64,000 nucleotides of DNA. Origin: Mannheimia sp. USDA-ARS-USMARC-1261. GTDB taxonomy: Bacteria; Pseudomonadota; Gammaproteobacteria; Enterobacterales; Pasteurellaceae. This document shows, one piece after another, positions 39,719 through 49,707 of this stretch (positions are counted from its first letter, which is position 1; each line of letters begins with the position of its first letter). The notes beneath the pieces are model-generated. The model saw only the letters and a program-made list of their open reading frames with translations. It was not told the origin of the DNA and made no database searches. The DNA is taken from positions 682,001-746,000 of the forward strand of contig NZ_CP006942.1 of assembly GCF_000521605.1 (NCBI RefSeq). The letters run 5' to 3'. The position numbers were made by a program, and so were the translations under genes.

Positions 39719-40609
39719 CTAGCCTTTCACACCGCCGGCAGTTAAGCCACCGATTAGCCAGCGTTGTGCCAATAAGAATACGAGTGTAATCGGAATCGCA
39801 GATAAGACCGCTGCGGCTGCAAAATCACCCCATAAGTAATTTTGCGGATAGAGATATTGTTGCATACCAACGGCTAGGGTGTAGCTGTTTACATCACGTA
39901 ATAAGAGTGAGGCAACCGGTACCTCTGTAATAGCAGCAATGAATGAAAGAATGAATACTACCGCTAAAATTGGTACGGAAAGCGGTAATAAGATTAATCG
40001 GAACGCTTGCCACGGAGTTGCACCGTCAAGAGATGCTGCTTCTTCCAGCGAGCCGTCAATGGTTTCAAAGTAGCCTTTTATTGTCCAAACGTGTAAGGCA
40101 ATTCCGCCTAAATAAGCAAAAATTACGCCGCCGTGTGTGTTTAAGCCAAGAAACGGTACATACTGTCCAAGACGATCAAACAACGCATATAAGGCAACTA
40201 AGGAAAGCACTGCTGGGAACATTTGGAATATTAGCATACCTTGTAGAATAGTTTTTTTGCCTTTAAATTTCATTCGGGCAAATGCATAAGCACAGGTTGT
40301 TGATAAGGTTACAATACCGATAGAGGTAATTGTTGCCACTTTGATAGAGTTCCATAACCAGCGTAGCACCGGGAACGGTGGAGGTGTTACCGTGCCGTCA
40401 GAATGTGTTACGTCAAAGCCTAATGCAGCTTGCCAATGCTCCCACGAAATTTGGCTTGGAATAATATCACCGATAGCCAGATTTCCTGGTCGTAATGAGA
40501 TACCAATAACCATCAATAAAGGGAAAATAATTAAGGCAAGGAAACAAATTAAAAAGAAATGGGTTGCCCATACACGATAACGCACAGATTTAGATTGAAC
40601 AATTGCCAT
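39719..40609 (-). CDS. malG: Maltose/maltodextrin ABC permease MalG
   Basis: MalG is one of the two membrane subunits of the maltose importer. It has 296 residues, the same as E. coli, with six predicted transmembrane helices. The EAA coupling loop is [25 protein letters not shown] (about residues 187-211), and the C-terminal end [10 protein letters not shown], which reaches into MalK in the known structure, is conserved. It follows malF after 52 bases; a small hairpin lies in that spacer. Confidence 0.96.
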   Translation of the reverse strand: MAIVQSKSVRYRVWATHFFLICFLALIIFPLLMVIGISLRPGNLAIGDIIPSQISWEHWQAALGFDVTHSDGTVTPPPFPVLRWLWNSIKVATITSIGIVTLSTTCAYAFARMKFKGKKTILQGMLIFQMFPAVLSLVALYALFDRLGQYVPFLGLNTHGGVIFAYLGGIALHVWTIKGYFETIDGSLEEAASLDGATPWQAFRLILLPLSVPILAVVFILSFIAAITEVPVASLLLRDVNSYTLAVGMQQYLYPQNYLWGDFAAAAVLSAIPITLVFLLAQRWLIGGLTAGGVKG

Positions 40610-40636
40610 ATATAACTCCTGAAGTTAGTTTGGGTC

Positions 40637-40654
40637 AGGGATTGTTAAATCCCT
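40637..40654 (-). repeat. Small hairpin in the malF-malG spacer
   Basis: AGGGATT (40637-40643) pairs with AATCCCT (40648-40654). There is no T run. It may be a processing or stability element. Confidence 0.4.
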
Positions 40655-40661
40655 ACCACTT

Positions 40662-42200
40662 TTATAATTCCATTTTGGTTGCTTTGATATTTAAGAGTGC
40701 TAAGCCACCGACTAATAAGAAAATAATCGTTGCGATAGCGGCTGCTAAGCCGAAATCTTGCGTACCACTTCCTTCAAAGGCAATACGGTAAGTATAGCTG
40801 ACTAATAAATCGGTATAACCGGCAGGGGTGGTGGTTCCAATCATATCCGGGCGACCATTTGTTAATAATTGAATTAATACAAAGTTGTTAAAGTTAAATG
40901 CAAATGAAGCAATCATTAACGGAGTAAGCGGTTTTAACAGTAATGGGAATGTGATTTTGCTGAAATTTTGCCAAGTGGAGGCTCCATCCATTGCGGAGGC
41001 TTCATATAAATCAGATGGAATAGCTTTGAGTAATCCCATACATAAAATCATCATATAAGGATAACCTAGCCAGGTATTCACAATCAGAATCATCACTTTA
41101 GCAAGCAGCGGATCGTTAAACCATTCAGGGCTGATGCCGAACAGTTGGTTTAAAATCATATTGATTTCACCAAAACTTTGGTTGAATAACCCTTTAAAAA
41201 TCAGAATAGAAATAAACGATGGCACCGCATAAGGTAAAATCAATAAGACACGATATATCGCTTTACCTTTTAATGCCTCCCATTGTACTAGGCAGGCAAG
41301 TACCATACCGAGAATAACGGTAAAGACTACGGTTAATAAAGAGAAGATTACCGTCCAAATAAATATTTGTATAAAAGGTTTTTGAATACCTTCATCGGTA
41401 AAAATTTTAATGAAGTTATTAAAGCCAGATGTAACAGTATAACCAGGCTCAAGCGTTTCACTTTGCCAATTACCGTTTTCATCAATAGCTTGGAAGAATC
41501 CGGTTTTGTCATTTGCTTGATAACGTTTGCCTGTCTCATTATTGAATAATATTTTACTCTCTTCATCAAATTGATAGCGTGGTTTTTGTTCTGAAAATTG
41601 GCGTAATGAACTCATTGTCAGTTCATTATTATTTGGTAATACAACTTTCATTGACTGAAGTGCAGCCCGATTTTGCGTAATCACTTTAAGAGGAGCAACA
41701 TCTCCATTTGGTATACTTTGCTCAGTAACAACCACATTCGTTCCGGTAGTTAATGAAACCGGATCTGACACAAAAGTTTGCTCGGTTGCCGGATTTGTTA
41801 ATGCGATGCGGTATTGATTATCTGCGTGTGGATAAAGTGTGAATTGGTATTTATCTCCGGCGAAATAACGTTGTTCTGTCAAAACAGATACGGCTCGTTC
41901 AAAGGATAATTGATTAGAACCACTATAATTGGTAAACGCAATTGCAATGGTTGCAACCAGCGGAAACAAAATGAAAATTGCCATTCCGGTAATACCCGGG
42001 TAAACATAACGCCAAGCATAGGCATTTTTATTGGTAAAAATATAGACACCGGAGGTCAGAATAATCAGTGTTAAAATAGCAAAAAGATATTCACCTTGTG
42101 AGTACATTAATACAACAAGATAGAAGTCAAGGAGCAAGACTAATCCGGCTAAGAGATATTTGAGCCAATGGGTGGGTTTGGATTGAGTTTGAGTTAGCAT
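40662..42200 (-). CDS. malF: Maltose/maltodextrin ABC permease MalF
   Basis: MalF pairs with MalG to form the maltose channel. It has 512 residues, close to E. coli (514), with eight predicted transmembrane helices. The large periplasmic P2 domain lies between the third and fourth helices (about residues 90-265, including FAGDKYQFTLYPHADNQYRI and NNELTMSSLRQFSEQKPRY), as in enteric MalF; this domain contacts the binding protein. The EAA loop is LYEASAMDGASTWQNFSKITFPLL. It follows malE, with a stable palindrome between them. Confidence 0.95.
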   Translation of the reverse strand: MLTQTQSKPTHWLKYLLAGLVLLLDFYLVVLMYSQGEYLFAILTLIILTSGVYIFTNKNAYAWRYVYPGITGMAIFILFPLVATIAIAFTNYSGSNQLSFERAVSVLTEQRYFAGDKYQFTLYPHADNQYRIALTNPATEQTFVSDPVSLTTGTNVVVTEQSIPNGDVAPLKVITQNRAALQSMKVVLPNNNELTMSSLRQFSEQKPRYQFDEESKILFNNETGKRYQANDKTGFFQAIDENGNWQSETLEPGYTVTSGFNNFIKIFTDEGIQKPFIQIFIWTVIFSLLTVVFTVILGMVLACLVQWEALKGKAIYRVLLILPYAVPSFISILIFKGLFNQSFGEINMILNQLFGISPEWFNDPLLAKVMILIVNTWLGYPYMMILCMGLLKAIPSDLYEASAMDGASTWQNFSKITFPLLLKPLTPLMIASFAFNFNNFVLIQLLTNGRPDMIGTTTPAGYTDLLVSYTYRIAFEGSGTQDFGLAAAIATIIFLLVGGLALLNIKATKMEL

Positions 42201-42259
42201 AACAGCACCTCGAATTTTTACTGCATATTTACTGTACTTAGGGTGGATTTAAAAATAGA

Positions 42260-42277
42260 GTGGGTTATATAACCCAC
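42260..42277 (-). repeat. Palindrome in the malE-malF spacer
   Basis: GTGGGTTATATAACCCAC is a perfect 18-base palindrome 16 bases beyond the malE stop. No T run follows. In E. coli a REP hairpin at this place stabilises malE mRNA so that the binding protein is made in excess; this element may do the same, by analogy. Confidence 0.55.
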
Positions 42278-42293
42278 CCTGAATGATGAATAA

Positions 42294-43484
42294 TTATTGT
42301 TGTTTTTGAATGCGTGAATGTGCATCATCTAATGCTTCTTTCACTGATTGGCGACCGGTTACTGCATTATTGATAGCAGATTTTTCGGCATACCAGAAAG
42401 AAGACATTTGCGGGATGTTTGGCATAATTTCGCCGTTTTTCGCATTTGCCATCGTTGCTGCGATACGAGGATCAGCGGCTAATTTTTCTTGGTAAGATTT
42501 TAACGCCACTGCACCTAAAGGTTTATCTTTATTGACTGCGTCTAAACCGTCATCGGTGAGTAAGTAATTCTCTAAGAATTCTTTAGCTAAATCTTTGTTT
42601 GGGCTTGAGCTGTTTACACCAGCACTTAATACCCCTACGAATGGTTTAGAGGCTTGACCGTTTAATGTCGGCAGTAAAGTTACACCATATTTAATACCGC
42701 TTTTATCAATATTGCCCCAAGACCAAGGACCATTGATGGTTAAGGCACTTTGTCCTTTATTAAAGGATGCTTCAGCCACAGCGTAGTCCATATCGGCACT
42801 AATATGTTTATTTTTCACCATATCCACTACAAACTGTAATGCTTTTACTGCACCTTCATTATTCACACCAATATCTTTTGGATCGTATTTGCCGTTAGCA
42901 AATTTAAATGCGTATGCTCCATTTGAAGCTGCAATCGGCCAAGTGAAATATGGTTCGGATAAGTTCCACATAATTGCATTTTTGCCGTCTTTTTTGAGTT
43001 TTTTATCTAACTCAATAATTTCTTCCCAAGATTTAGGAGCCTCTTTAACTAAATCTTTATTATAAATTAACGAAATAGCTTCAATCGCAACCGGATAACC
43101 GATAATTTTGCCATTGTAGGTTTCTGCATCCCAAGCAAAATCGACAAATTTATCTTTAAATTCTTTGCTTACGTTCACTTCAGCCAATAAACCTGATTGT
43201 GCATAGCCACCGAAACGGTCGTGAGCCCAGAACATAATATCCGGACCATCACCAGTTGAGGCAACTTGTGCAAATTTTTCTTCAAGTCTATCTGGATGTT
43301 CGACTAACACTTGAACACCGGTATCTTTTTCAAATTTCTTACCGACTTCAGCAAGCCCGTTATAACCTTTATCACCATTAATCCAAATAACGAGTTTACC
43401 TTCCGTCATTTTTGCCATTACTGTTCCGGAAAGAACTAAAGTAGCAAGAGTAGCTAAGGTGAATTTGGCACATTTGTTTTTCAT
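42294..43484 (-). CDS. malE: Periplasmic maltose/maltodextrin-binding protein
   Basis: MalE binds maltose and maltodextrins in the periplasm and delivers them to MalFGK. The signal peptide is [20 protein letters not shown] followed by TVMA, cleaved before [20 protein letters not shown], which matches mature E. coli MalE closely. The 396-residue length is identical to E. coli. Aromatic and acidic sugar contacts such as [35 protein letters not shown] and [16 protein letters not shown] are all conserved. It is the first gene of malEFG(S), divergent from malK, with an AAGGAG ribosome site and two CRP sites in the shared regulatory region. Confidence 0.97.
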   Translation of the reverse strand: MKNKCAKFTLATLATLVLSGTVMAKMTEGKLVIWINGDKGYNGLAEVGKKFEKDTGVQVLVEHPDRLEEKFAQVASTGDGPDIMFWAHDRFGGYAQSGLLAEVNVSKEFKDKFVDFAWDAETYNGKIIGYPVAIEAISLIYNKDLVKEAPKSWEEIIELDKKLKKDGKNAIMWNLSEPYFTWPIAASNGAYAFKFANGKYDPKDIGVNNEGAVKALQFVVDMVKNKHISADMDYAVAEASFNKGQSALTINGPWSWGNIDKSGIKYGVTLLPTLNGQASKPFVGVLSAGVNSSSPNKDLAKEFLENYLLTDDGLDAVNKDKPLGAVALKSYQEKLAADPRIAATMANAKNGEIMPNIPQMSSFWYAEKSAINNAVTGRQSVKEALDDAHSRIQKQQ

Positions 43485-43639
43485 AAAAAACTCCTTGAAG
43501 TTAAATAAAAGAAATGGATATGAAACAACCCATTTATTAAATTATGTCAAATTATGGGCTATAGAATCTATTTGAGATCACCCTTTGCTCTACGCCCCCC
43601 GAACTAAAAGTATGATCTAAGTAACATTTTTCATCATTT

Positions 43640-43655
43640 TGTGATCTGCTTCACA
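43640..43655 (+). promoter_or_regulatory. CRP-cAMP site 1 in the malE-malK region
   Basis: TGTGA-TCTGCT-TCACA is a perfect match to both half sites, within TTTTGTGATCTGCTTCACAA. Confidence 0.85.
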
Positions 43656-43672
43656 AAAAAAAGCGTTAAAAA

Positions 43673-43688
43673 TGAGAGCTTGATCACA
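43673..43688 (+). promoter_or_regulatory. CRP-cAMP site 2 in the malE-malK region
   Basis: TGAGA-GCTTGA-TCACA matches 9 of 10 consensus positions. Its centre is 33 bp from that of site 1, close to three helical turns, so both would lie on nearly the same face of DNA. Confidence 0.65.
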
Positions 43689-43841
43689 AAATTTATTAAA
43701 TTTCTTTAAATGGGCGTTCTTTGCGTAATTAAGGCTCTAACCCTAAAAAAAAGTATTCTAGGATGATTTCTTCTTTAGATAAAAAGGCGACCATTCAGCC
43801 TAAATTCAAACCACAAGCAAAAGCAAAAAAGAGGTTTAATT

Positions 43842-44960
43842 ATGGCGAATGTATCATTGCGTAATGTGGGAAAATCCTATGGTGATGTTCATATTTCTAA
43901 AGATATTAATTTAGAAATTAATGAAGGGGAATTCGTTGTTTTCGTTGGTCCGTCAGGTTGTGGTAAATCCACGCTATTACGAATGATAGCAGGTTTGGAA
44001 GATATTACGACAGGAGAACTCTATATCGGTGGAAAGCTGATGAATGAAATAGAGCCTTCAAAACGTGGTATCGGTATGGTGTTTCAATCCTATGCCCTCT
44101 ACCCGCATTTAGATGTTGCTGAGAATATGTCTTTTGGATTAAAGCTGGCAGGTGTGAGTAAAGCAGAACGGGAGCAGCGAGTTAATCAAGTTGCCGAAAT
44201 TTTACAACTTGCTCACTTACTAGACCGCAAACCTAAAGCCCTTTCCGGTGGGCAACGCCAACGGGTTGCCATTGGTAGAACGCTAGTTTCCCAACCGGAA
44301 GTATTTTTACTCGATGAGCCACTTTCCAATCTTGATGCAGCATTGCGTGTGCAAATGCGGGTAGAAATTTCCAAATTACATAAAAAATTAAACCGCACTA
44401 TGATTTACGTTACCCACGATCAAGTTGAGGCAATGACATTAGCAGACAAAATCGTGGTATTAAATGCTGGCGGTATCGCTCAAGTAGGCAAGCCGTTAGA
44501 ACTTTATCATTATCCGGCAAACCGTTTTGTAGCAGGGTTTATCGGTTCACCTAAAATGAACTTTTTACCGGTAAAAGTTATTGATGTAGAGGCGGAACGA
44601 GTAAAAATAGAATTACCTGATGCAAATCATCATAATTTTTGGATTCCGGTTTCCGGAGAAGGAGTAAACGTTGGAGATAACCTATCTTTAGGTATTCGCC
44701 CGGAGCATTTACTTCCTTCGGATCAAACTCAAGTAACCTTACACGGTATTGTGCAAGTAGTGGAATTGCTTGGAAATGAAACACAAATCCACCTAGAGAT
44801 TCCTGAAATCAAACAACCAACCTTAATTTATCGTCAAAATGATGTGGTATTAGTCAATGAAGGCGACGATATGAATATCGGCATTTTGCCGGAACGTTGC
44901 CATTTATTTAAGGAAGACGGTACAGCTTGCAAACGTTTGTTTGTTGAAAAAGGGGTATAA
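43842..44960 (+). CDS. malK: Maltose/maltodextrin importer ATPase
   Basis: MalK is the ATPase of the maltose importer and, in E. coli, also restrains MalT. It has 372 residues (371 in E. coli). Motifs are Walker A GPSGCGKS (36-43), Q-loop [12 protein letters not shown], signature [13 protein letters not shown], Walker [13 protein letters not shown] and H-loop VTHDQVEAM. The C-terminal regulatory (TOBE) domain, about 236-372, contains [11 protein letters not shown] and [11 protein letters not shown], as in enteric MalK. It is the first gene of malK-lamB-malM, divergent from malE, with a long A-rich leader ending in AGAGG. Confidence 0.96.
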   Translation: MANVSLRNVGKSYGDVHISKDINLEINEGEFVVFVGPSGCGKSTLLRMIAGLEDITTGELYIGGKLMNEIEPSKRGIGMVFQSYALYPHLDVAENMSFGLKLAGVSKAEREQRVNQVAEILQLAHLLDRKPKALSGGQRQRVAIGRTLVSQPEVFLLDEPLSNLDAALRVQMRVEISKLHKKLNRTMIYVTHDQVEAMTLADKIVVLNAGGIAQVGKPLELYHYPANRFVAGFIGSPKMNFLPVKVIDVEAERVKIELPDANHHNFWIPVSGEGVNVGDNLSLGIRPEHLLPSDQTQVTLHGIVQVVELLGNETQIHLEIPEIKQPTLIYRQNDVVLVNEGDDMNIGILPERCHLFKEDGTACKRLFVEKGV

Positions 44961-45027
44961 CAATTTCAGCTTATTACTGATTTTAGGAGATATTTTCCAT
45001 CTTCTAATCAATTAATACTTAACCTAA

Positions 45028-46329
<1,302 letters not shown>

Positions 46330-46343
46330 TCATCAAACAGTTC

Positions 46344-46370
46344 TGTGGGTAGGGCGGTAACCTACCCACA
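46344..46370 (+). repeat. Stem-loop in the lamB-malM spacer
   Basis: TGTGGGTAGG (46344-46353) pairs perfectly with CCTACCCACA (46361-46370). No T run follows, so it is more likely an mRNA-stabilising or attenuating element than a full terminator. It starts 14 bases after the lamB stop. Confidence 0.55.
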
Positions 46371-46412
46371 ATTTAATCACATTATCATTTTTCACAATTT
46401 TTAGAGGTTAAT

Positions 46413-47309
46413 ATGAAAAAAACGCTTCTTTCAACAGCAATATTATTCGCCCATCTTTTTGTGGCATCTCCGAGTATGGCAAATAATTTGGCAGTTAAAC
46501 CTATTCATATTAACTCGTCTGAATTAGCTCAAATTCAATGGCAAGATGTGCCATTCTCGCAAACTGTAAAAACAGAATTAAATGAACAGCATAAACAAGC
46601 ATTTACCGCTTCGTTTGCCGGTATTGCCAGTCCAATTGCTGCCTATCGTATTCCGGCAAATCAAGGGACATTGGAAATTGAAATTGAAAGCCCGGTGATA
46701 GACAAAAATGTTTTTGTACCAACAGCTGTAGTATTAGATAGCCACTTTAATGTGGCAGCAACATACCCTTCTTCTGAATTTAAATTATTAGAAGAACGAG
46801 GGCTAAAAGGCAGTCGTTTAGGGGCAGAACTTAATTTAACGCCGGCAATGAACCAAGAGTATATTTATTTGCTCATTTATACTACGCAGCAAGATTTAGC
46901 CAAAACTACGATGATGCCACACCCGGCAAAAACTTATGCAAAAGCAACAGGTAAACAACCACCGGCAATTAACGATATTGAAGTAGTGCATAGTTTAAAA
47001 GGGCAAATTCACATTAATGTTTCCGGCTCAAACGGTACAAAATTTATCGGTTTACCGACTGAAATTTTCAACTCAAATAAAGCGGCAACTCCGGTAGGTA
47101 AAACGGTTGCACAGATGCCACTAAAAGAAAATCCGGTTGCAGTAAAAACAGCAGTTGATAAAGATACGGAAGCCTATTTTAATCAGGCGGTAATGAAAGC
47201 AATTAAAGCGAAAGATATTAACAGAGCGATGAATTTAGTTAATGAGGCAGAAAAATTAGGACTTACTTCTCCACGCCAAATTTTCTTAAAAAATGTAAGT
47301 TCAAATTGA
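46413..47309 (+). CDS. malM: Maltose operon periplasmic protein MalM
   Basis: MalM is a periplasmic protein encoded at the end of malK-lamB-malM; its biochemical role is not firmly established, although it has been linked to maltodextrin handling. The signal peptide is MKKTLLSTAILFAHLFVASP followed by SMA, cleaved before NNLAVKPIHIN. The 298-residue product (306 in E. coli) has the MalM family pattern in IQWQDVPFSQTVKTELNEQ and AAYRIPANQGTLEIEIESPV, and a C-terminal helical part (EAYFNQAVMKAIKAKDINRA). A double hairpin terminator follows. Confidence 0.9.
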   Translation: MKKTLLSTAILFAHLFVASPSMANNLAVKPIHINSSELAQIQWQDVPFSQTVKTELNEQHKQAFTASFAGIASPIAAYRIPANQGTLEIEIESPVIDKNVFVPTAVVLDSHFNVAATYPSSEFKLLEERGLKGSRLGAELNLTPAMNQEYIYLLIYTTQQDLAKTTMMPHPAKTYAKATGKQPPAINDIEVVHSLKGQIHINVSGSNGTKFIGLPTEIFNSNKAATPVGKTVAQMPLKENPVAVKTAVDKDTEAYFNQAVMKAIKAKDINRAMNLVNEAEKLGLTSPRQIFLKNVSSN

Positions 47310-47350
47310 TTTATTTATTGTTTTTTTCATAGACATTTCCTTGTCATCGA

Positions 47351-47403
47351 ATGGAGAACTCTCCATCAACACCCTATCAGGATAATCTGATAGGGTGCTT
47401 TTT
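47351..47403 (+). terminator. Tandem hairpins ending malK-lamB-malM
   Basis: ATGGAG (47351-47356) pairs with CTCCAT (47361-47366). Then CACCCTATCAG (47370-47380) pairs perfectly with CTGATAGGGTG (47387-47397), and CTTTTTT follows. The second stem is a strong rho-independent terminator. Confidence 0.85.
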
Positions 47404-47448
47404 TAGGGAAGATTTGCAAAGTTTCCTGAAAATTTGACCGCTTGAGAT

Positions 47449-48393
47449 TTAGTTTACTGCTTTAAATTGAATCACGCCTGCATCGGTAAAATTATTGTCG
47501 TCATCTTCATCTAAGAAGGTTTTCGGTTCGATTTTGATGTTATCAAAAGCTGTGTCGCCCTCCACACCCTCTATCATTTGACCGTGTTTAATCCCTTTGA
47601 AATCAAATAGATTTGGGTCGCATAAGTGCGATGGCACAATATCTTGCAAGGCACTGAACATCGTTTCTAATCTGCCCGGATATTGGCGATCCCAAGTGTT
47701 CAACATCTCTTTTACCACTTGGCGTTGTAAATTCGGCTGTGAGCCGCAGAGATTACACGGAATAATCGGGAACTGTTTCGCTTCGGCATATTTGATGATG
47801 TCTTTCTCTTTGCAATAAGCAAGCGGGCGGATCACAATTTGCTTGCCGTCATCAGAAATCAGTTTTGGTGGCATACTTTTCATTTTGCCGCCGTAGAACA
47901 TATTTAAAAATAGTGTTGCCAGCATATCATCACGGTGGTGTCCAAGTGCGATTTTCGTTGCGCCAAGCTCGGTAGCGGTGCGGTATAAAATACCACGGCG
48001 TAGGCGAGAGCAGAGTGAACAGGTGGTTTTGCCTTCCGGAATTTTCTCTTTCACGATGCCATAGGTATTTTCTTCCACAATTTTATATTCCACGCCAATA
48101 CTTTCTAAATAGCTTGGGAGAACATCTTCTGGAAAGCCAGGCTGTTTTTGGTCTAAGTTTACGGCAACAATGCTGAAATTTACCGGAGCACTTTGTTGCA
48201 GGTTTAATAGAATATCTAATAATGTGTAGCTGTCTTTACCACCGGAAAGGCACACCATCACACGGTCGCCTTCTTCAATCATACCAAAATCGGCAATCGC
48301 ATTACCCACATTGCGGCGTAAACGTTTTTGTAACTTATTGAAATTATAAGTGATTTTTTTCTCTGATTTTTGTTGAATATCGTCTGTCATCAT
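47449..48393 (-). CDS. ttcA: tRNA 2-thiocytidine(32) synthetase TtcA
   Basis: TtcA thiolates cytidine 32 of certain tRNAs with an iron-sulfur cluster. The 314-residue product has the PP-loop ATP site [12 protein letters not shown] (about 50-61) and the two CXXC pairs [10 protein letters not shown] and CNLCGSQ, the ligands of the cluster. [15 protein letters not shown] is also typical. Either of the first two ATG codons may be used. It is alone on this strand between the malM terminator and ubiG. Confidence 0.95.
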   Translation of the reverse strand: MMTDDIQQKSEKKITYNFNKLQKRLRRNVGNAIADFGMIEEGDRVMVCLSGGKDSYTLLDILLNLQQSAPVNFSIVAVNLDQKQPGFPEDVLPSYLESIGVEYKIVEENTYGIVKEKIPEGKTTCSLCSRLRRGILYRTATELGATKIALGHHRDDMLATLFLNMFYGGKMKSMPPKLISDDGKQIVIRPLAYCKEKDIIKYAEAKQFPIIPCNLCGSQPNLQRQVVKEMLNTWDRQYPGRLETMFSALQDIVPSHLCDPNLFDFKGIKHGQMIEGVEGDTAFDNIKIEPKTFLDEDDDNNFTDAGVIQFKAVN

Positions 48394-48451
48394 ATAAAAA
48401 AGCCTAAGAAATCAAGCGGTGTATAGTAAAGATTTCGTTCCATTTTGCAAG

Positions 48452-49165
48452 TTAATTATTGATGTTGAGTGTAGCGATATAATTACAGCTCACATCATTG
48501 TTCAGCCAGAATTTTTCGGTTAATGGGTTGAAATGGTAGCCTTTCATTTCTGTGCAACGCAAATTAGCTTGATCACACCACGCCAATAATTCCGCTGGTT
48601 TGATAAATTTCTCAAATTCGTGCGTGCCTTTCGGGAGCATTTTCAGCACATATTCTGCCCCGATAATCACAAGCATATAGGCTTTAAAGGTGCGGTTGAT
48701 GGTGGAGAAAAATAAAATCCCATCGGGCTTTAATAACGCTTTACAGCTTTGAATAATCGAAAGCGGATCAGGCACGTGTTCGAGCATTTCCATACAGGTT
48801 ATCACATCGAATTTTTCTGCATTGCAAGCGGTCATTTTTTCCAAAAAATTTTCAATCGTGGTTTGTTGGTAATCAATCTCTAAACCGCTTTCTTTAGCGT
48901 GTTGTTTGGCAATTTCAAGCGGTTCGGTGGTCATATCAATGCCTGTTACTATCGCCCCTTGTTTTGCCATTGCCTCGCTTAAAATACCGCCACCGCAGCC
49001 GACATCCAATACTTTTTTGCCAAATAGCCCGTTCGATTTTTCTAAAATATAAGACAAACGTAGCGGATTAAGCAGGTGAATCGGTTTGAAACTGCCGTTT
49101 GGATCCCACCAAGTCTGTGCCATTTTTTCAAATTTTGTGATTTCTTGCTGATCGACATTTTGCAT
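48452..49165 (-). CDS. ubiG: Ubiquinone biosynthesis O-methyltransferase UbiG
   Basis: UbiG carries out both O-methylations of ubiquinone synthesis, using S-adenosylmethionine. The 237-residue protein has the class I methyltransferase motif [19 protein letters not shown] (about 52-70) with the following acidic GIDMT, motif [12 protein letters not shown] and the family-typical N-terminus ([23 protein letters not shown]). The length fits E. coli UbiG (240). It is head-to-head with the DenV-like gene, 64 bases apart. Confidence 0.95.
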   Translation of the reverse strand: MQNVDQQEITKFEKMAQTWWDPNGSFKPIHLLNPLRLSYILEKSNGLFGKKVLDVGCGGGILSEAMAKQGAIVTGIDMTTEPLEIAKQHAKESGLEIDYQQTTIENFLEKMTACNAEKFDVITCMEMLEHVPDPLSIIQSCKALLKPDGILFFSTINRTFKAYMLVIIGAEYVLKMLPKGTHEFEKFIKPAELLAWCDQANLRCTEMKGYHFNPLTEKFWLNNDVSCNYIATLNINN

Positions 49166-49229
49166 AAGTTGTTCCTATGGTAAATTTAAGGCGTTACTAT
49201 AACGCATTTAACCTAAAAGGAAAATTAAA

Positions 49230-49610
49230 ATGACAAGGATAAACCTTGTACCACCAGAGGAATTGTGCGATCAACATTTACTAGCCGAACACCGTGAATT
49301 GACTCGTATTCCGAATGCGGTTGCGAAAGGGAAATTCAGCCTAAAAGGTCAGCCGGCAGATTATAAATTAGGTGAAGGACACGTGCGTTTTTTCTTCAAC
49401 AAACTCGCTTTTCTGAAAAAACGTTACGATGCACTGCACGAAGAGTGCTTGGCAAGAGGCTTTAATGTGCAATATTTTTGGGCGGAGAATTTGCCTGACG
49501 AACCTTCGCTTTGGTTGGATTATGAGCCGACAGAAACCGCATTGGCGGTGAATTGTGAGAGAATTGCATTAAGAATGCCGGTAAATCCGCGATTTACTGC
49601 AAGAAAATAA
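49230..49610 (+). CDS. Pyrimidine dimer DNA glycosylase-like protein (T4 endonuclease V/DenV family)
   Basis: This 126-residue protein aligns from its first residue with T4 endonuclease V, which cuts out cyclobutane pyrimidine dimers. The catalytic residues lie in the same positions: T2 (the N-terminal nucleophile after Met removal), R3, H16, R22 and E23 (MTRINL and DQHLLAEHREL). The later GEGHVRFFFNKLAFLKKRYDAL matches the phage GAGHVTFFYDKLEFLRKR. The C-terminus differs: the phage protein ends with an aromatic WYKYYG stretch involved in dimer binding, whereas this one ends in NPRFTARK. It could repair ultraviolet damage, or act on another lesion; that is inference. It stands alone between ubiG and gyrA, with a weak leader. 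Confidence 0.85.
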   Translation: MTRINLVPPEELCDQHLLAEHRELTRIPNAVAKGKFSLKGQPADYKLGEGHVRFFFNKLAFLKKRYDALHEECLARGFNVQYFWAENLPDEPSLWLDYEPTETALAVNCERIALRMPVNPRFTARK

Positions 49611-49707
49611 CCGCTTGTACGCCCTTTTTAACACTTTTTATGCTATAATCTTGCCGATTTTTCGCCTGAGTTTAGGCAATTCTTTACTATCAAATTAGGA
49701 AATTTCA

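Larger units (their letters stand above)
43485..43841. promoter_or_regulatory. Divergent malE-malK regulatory region
   Basis: This 357-base gap has no gene. It holds two CRP sites (listed separately), a MalT-box-like AGGATGATTT (43760-43769, toward malK), and on the malE side C-rich stretches (CGCCCCCC at 43593-43600) that read as G-rich boxes on the minus strand and could be divergent MalT boxes. The plan, MalT boxes outside and CRP sites in the middle, resembles the E. coli malEp-malKp control region. Confidence 0.6.
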
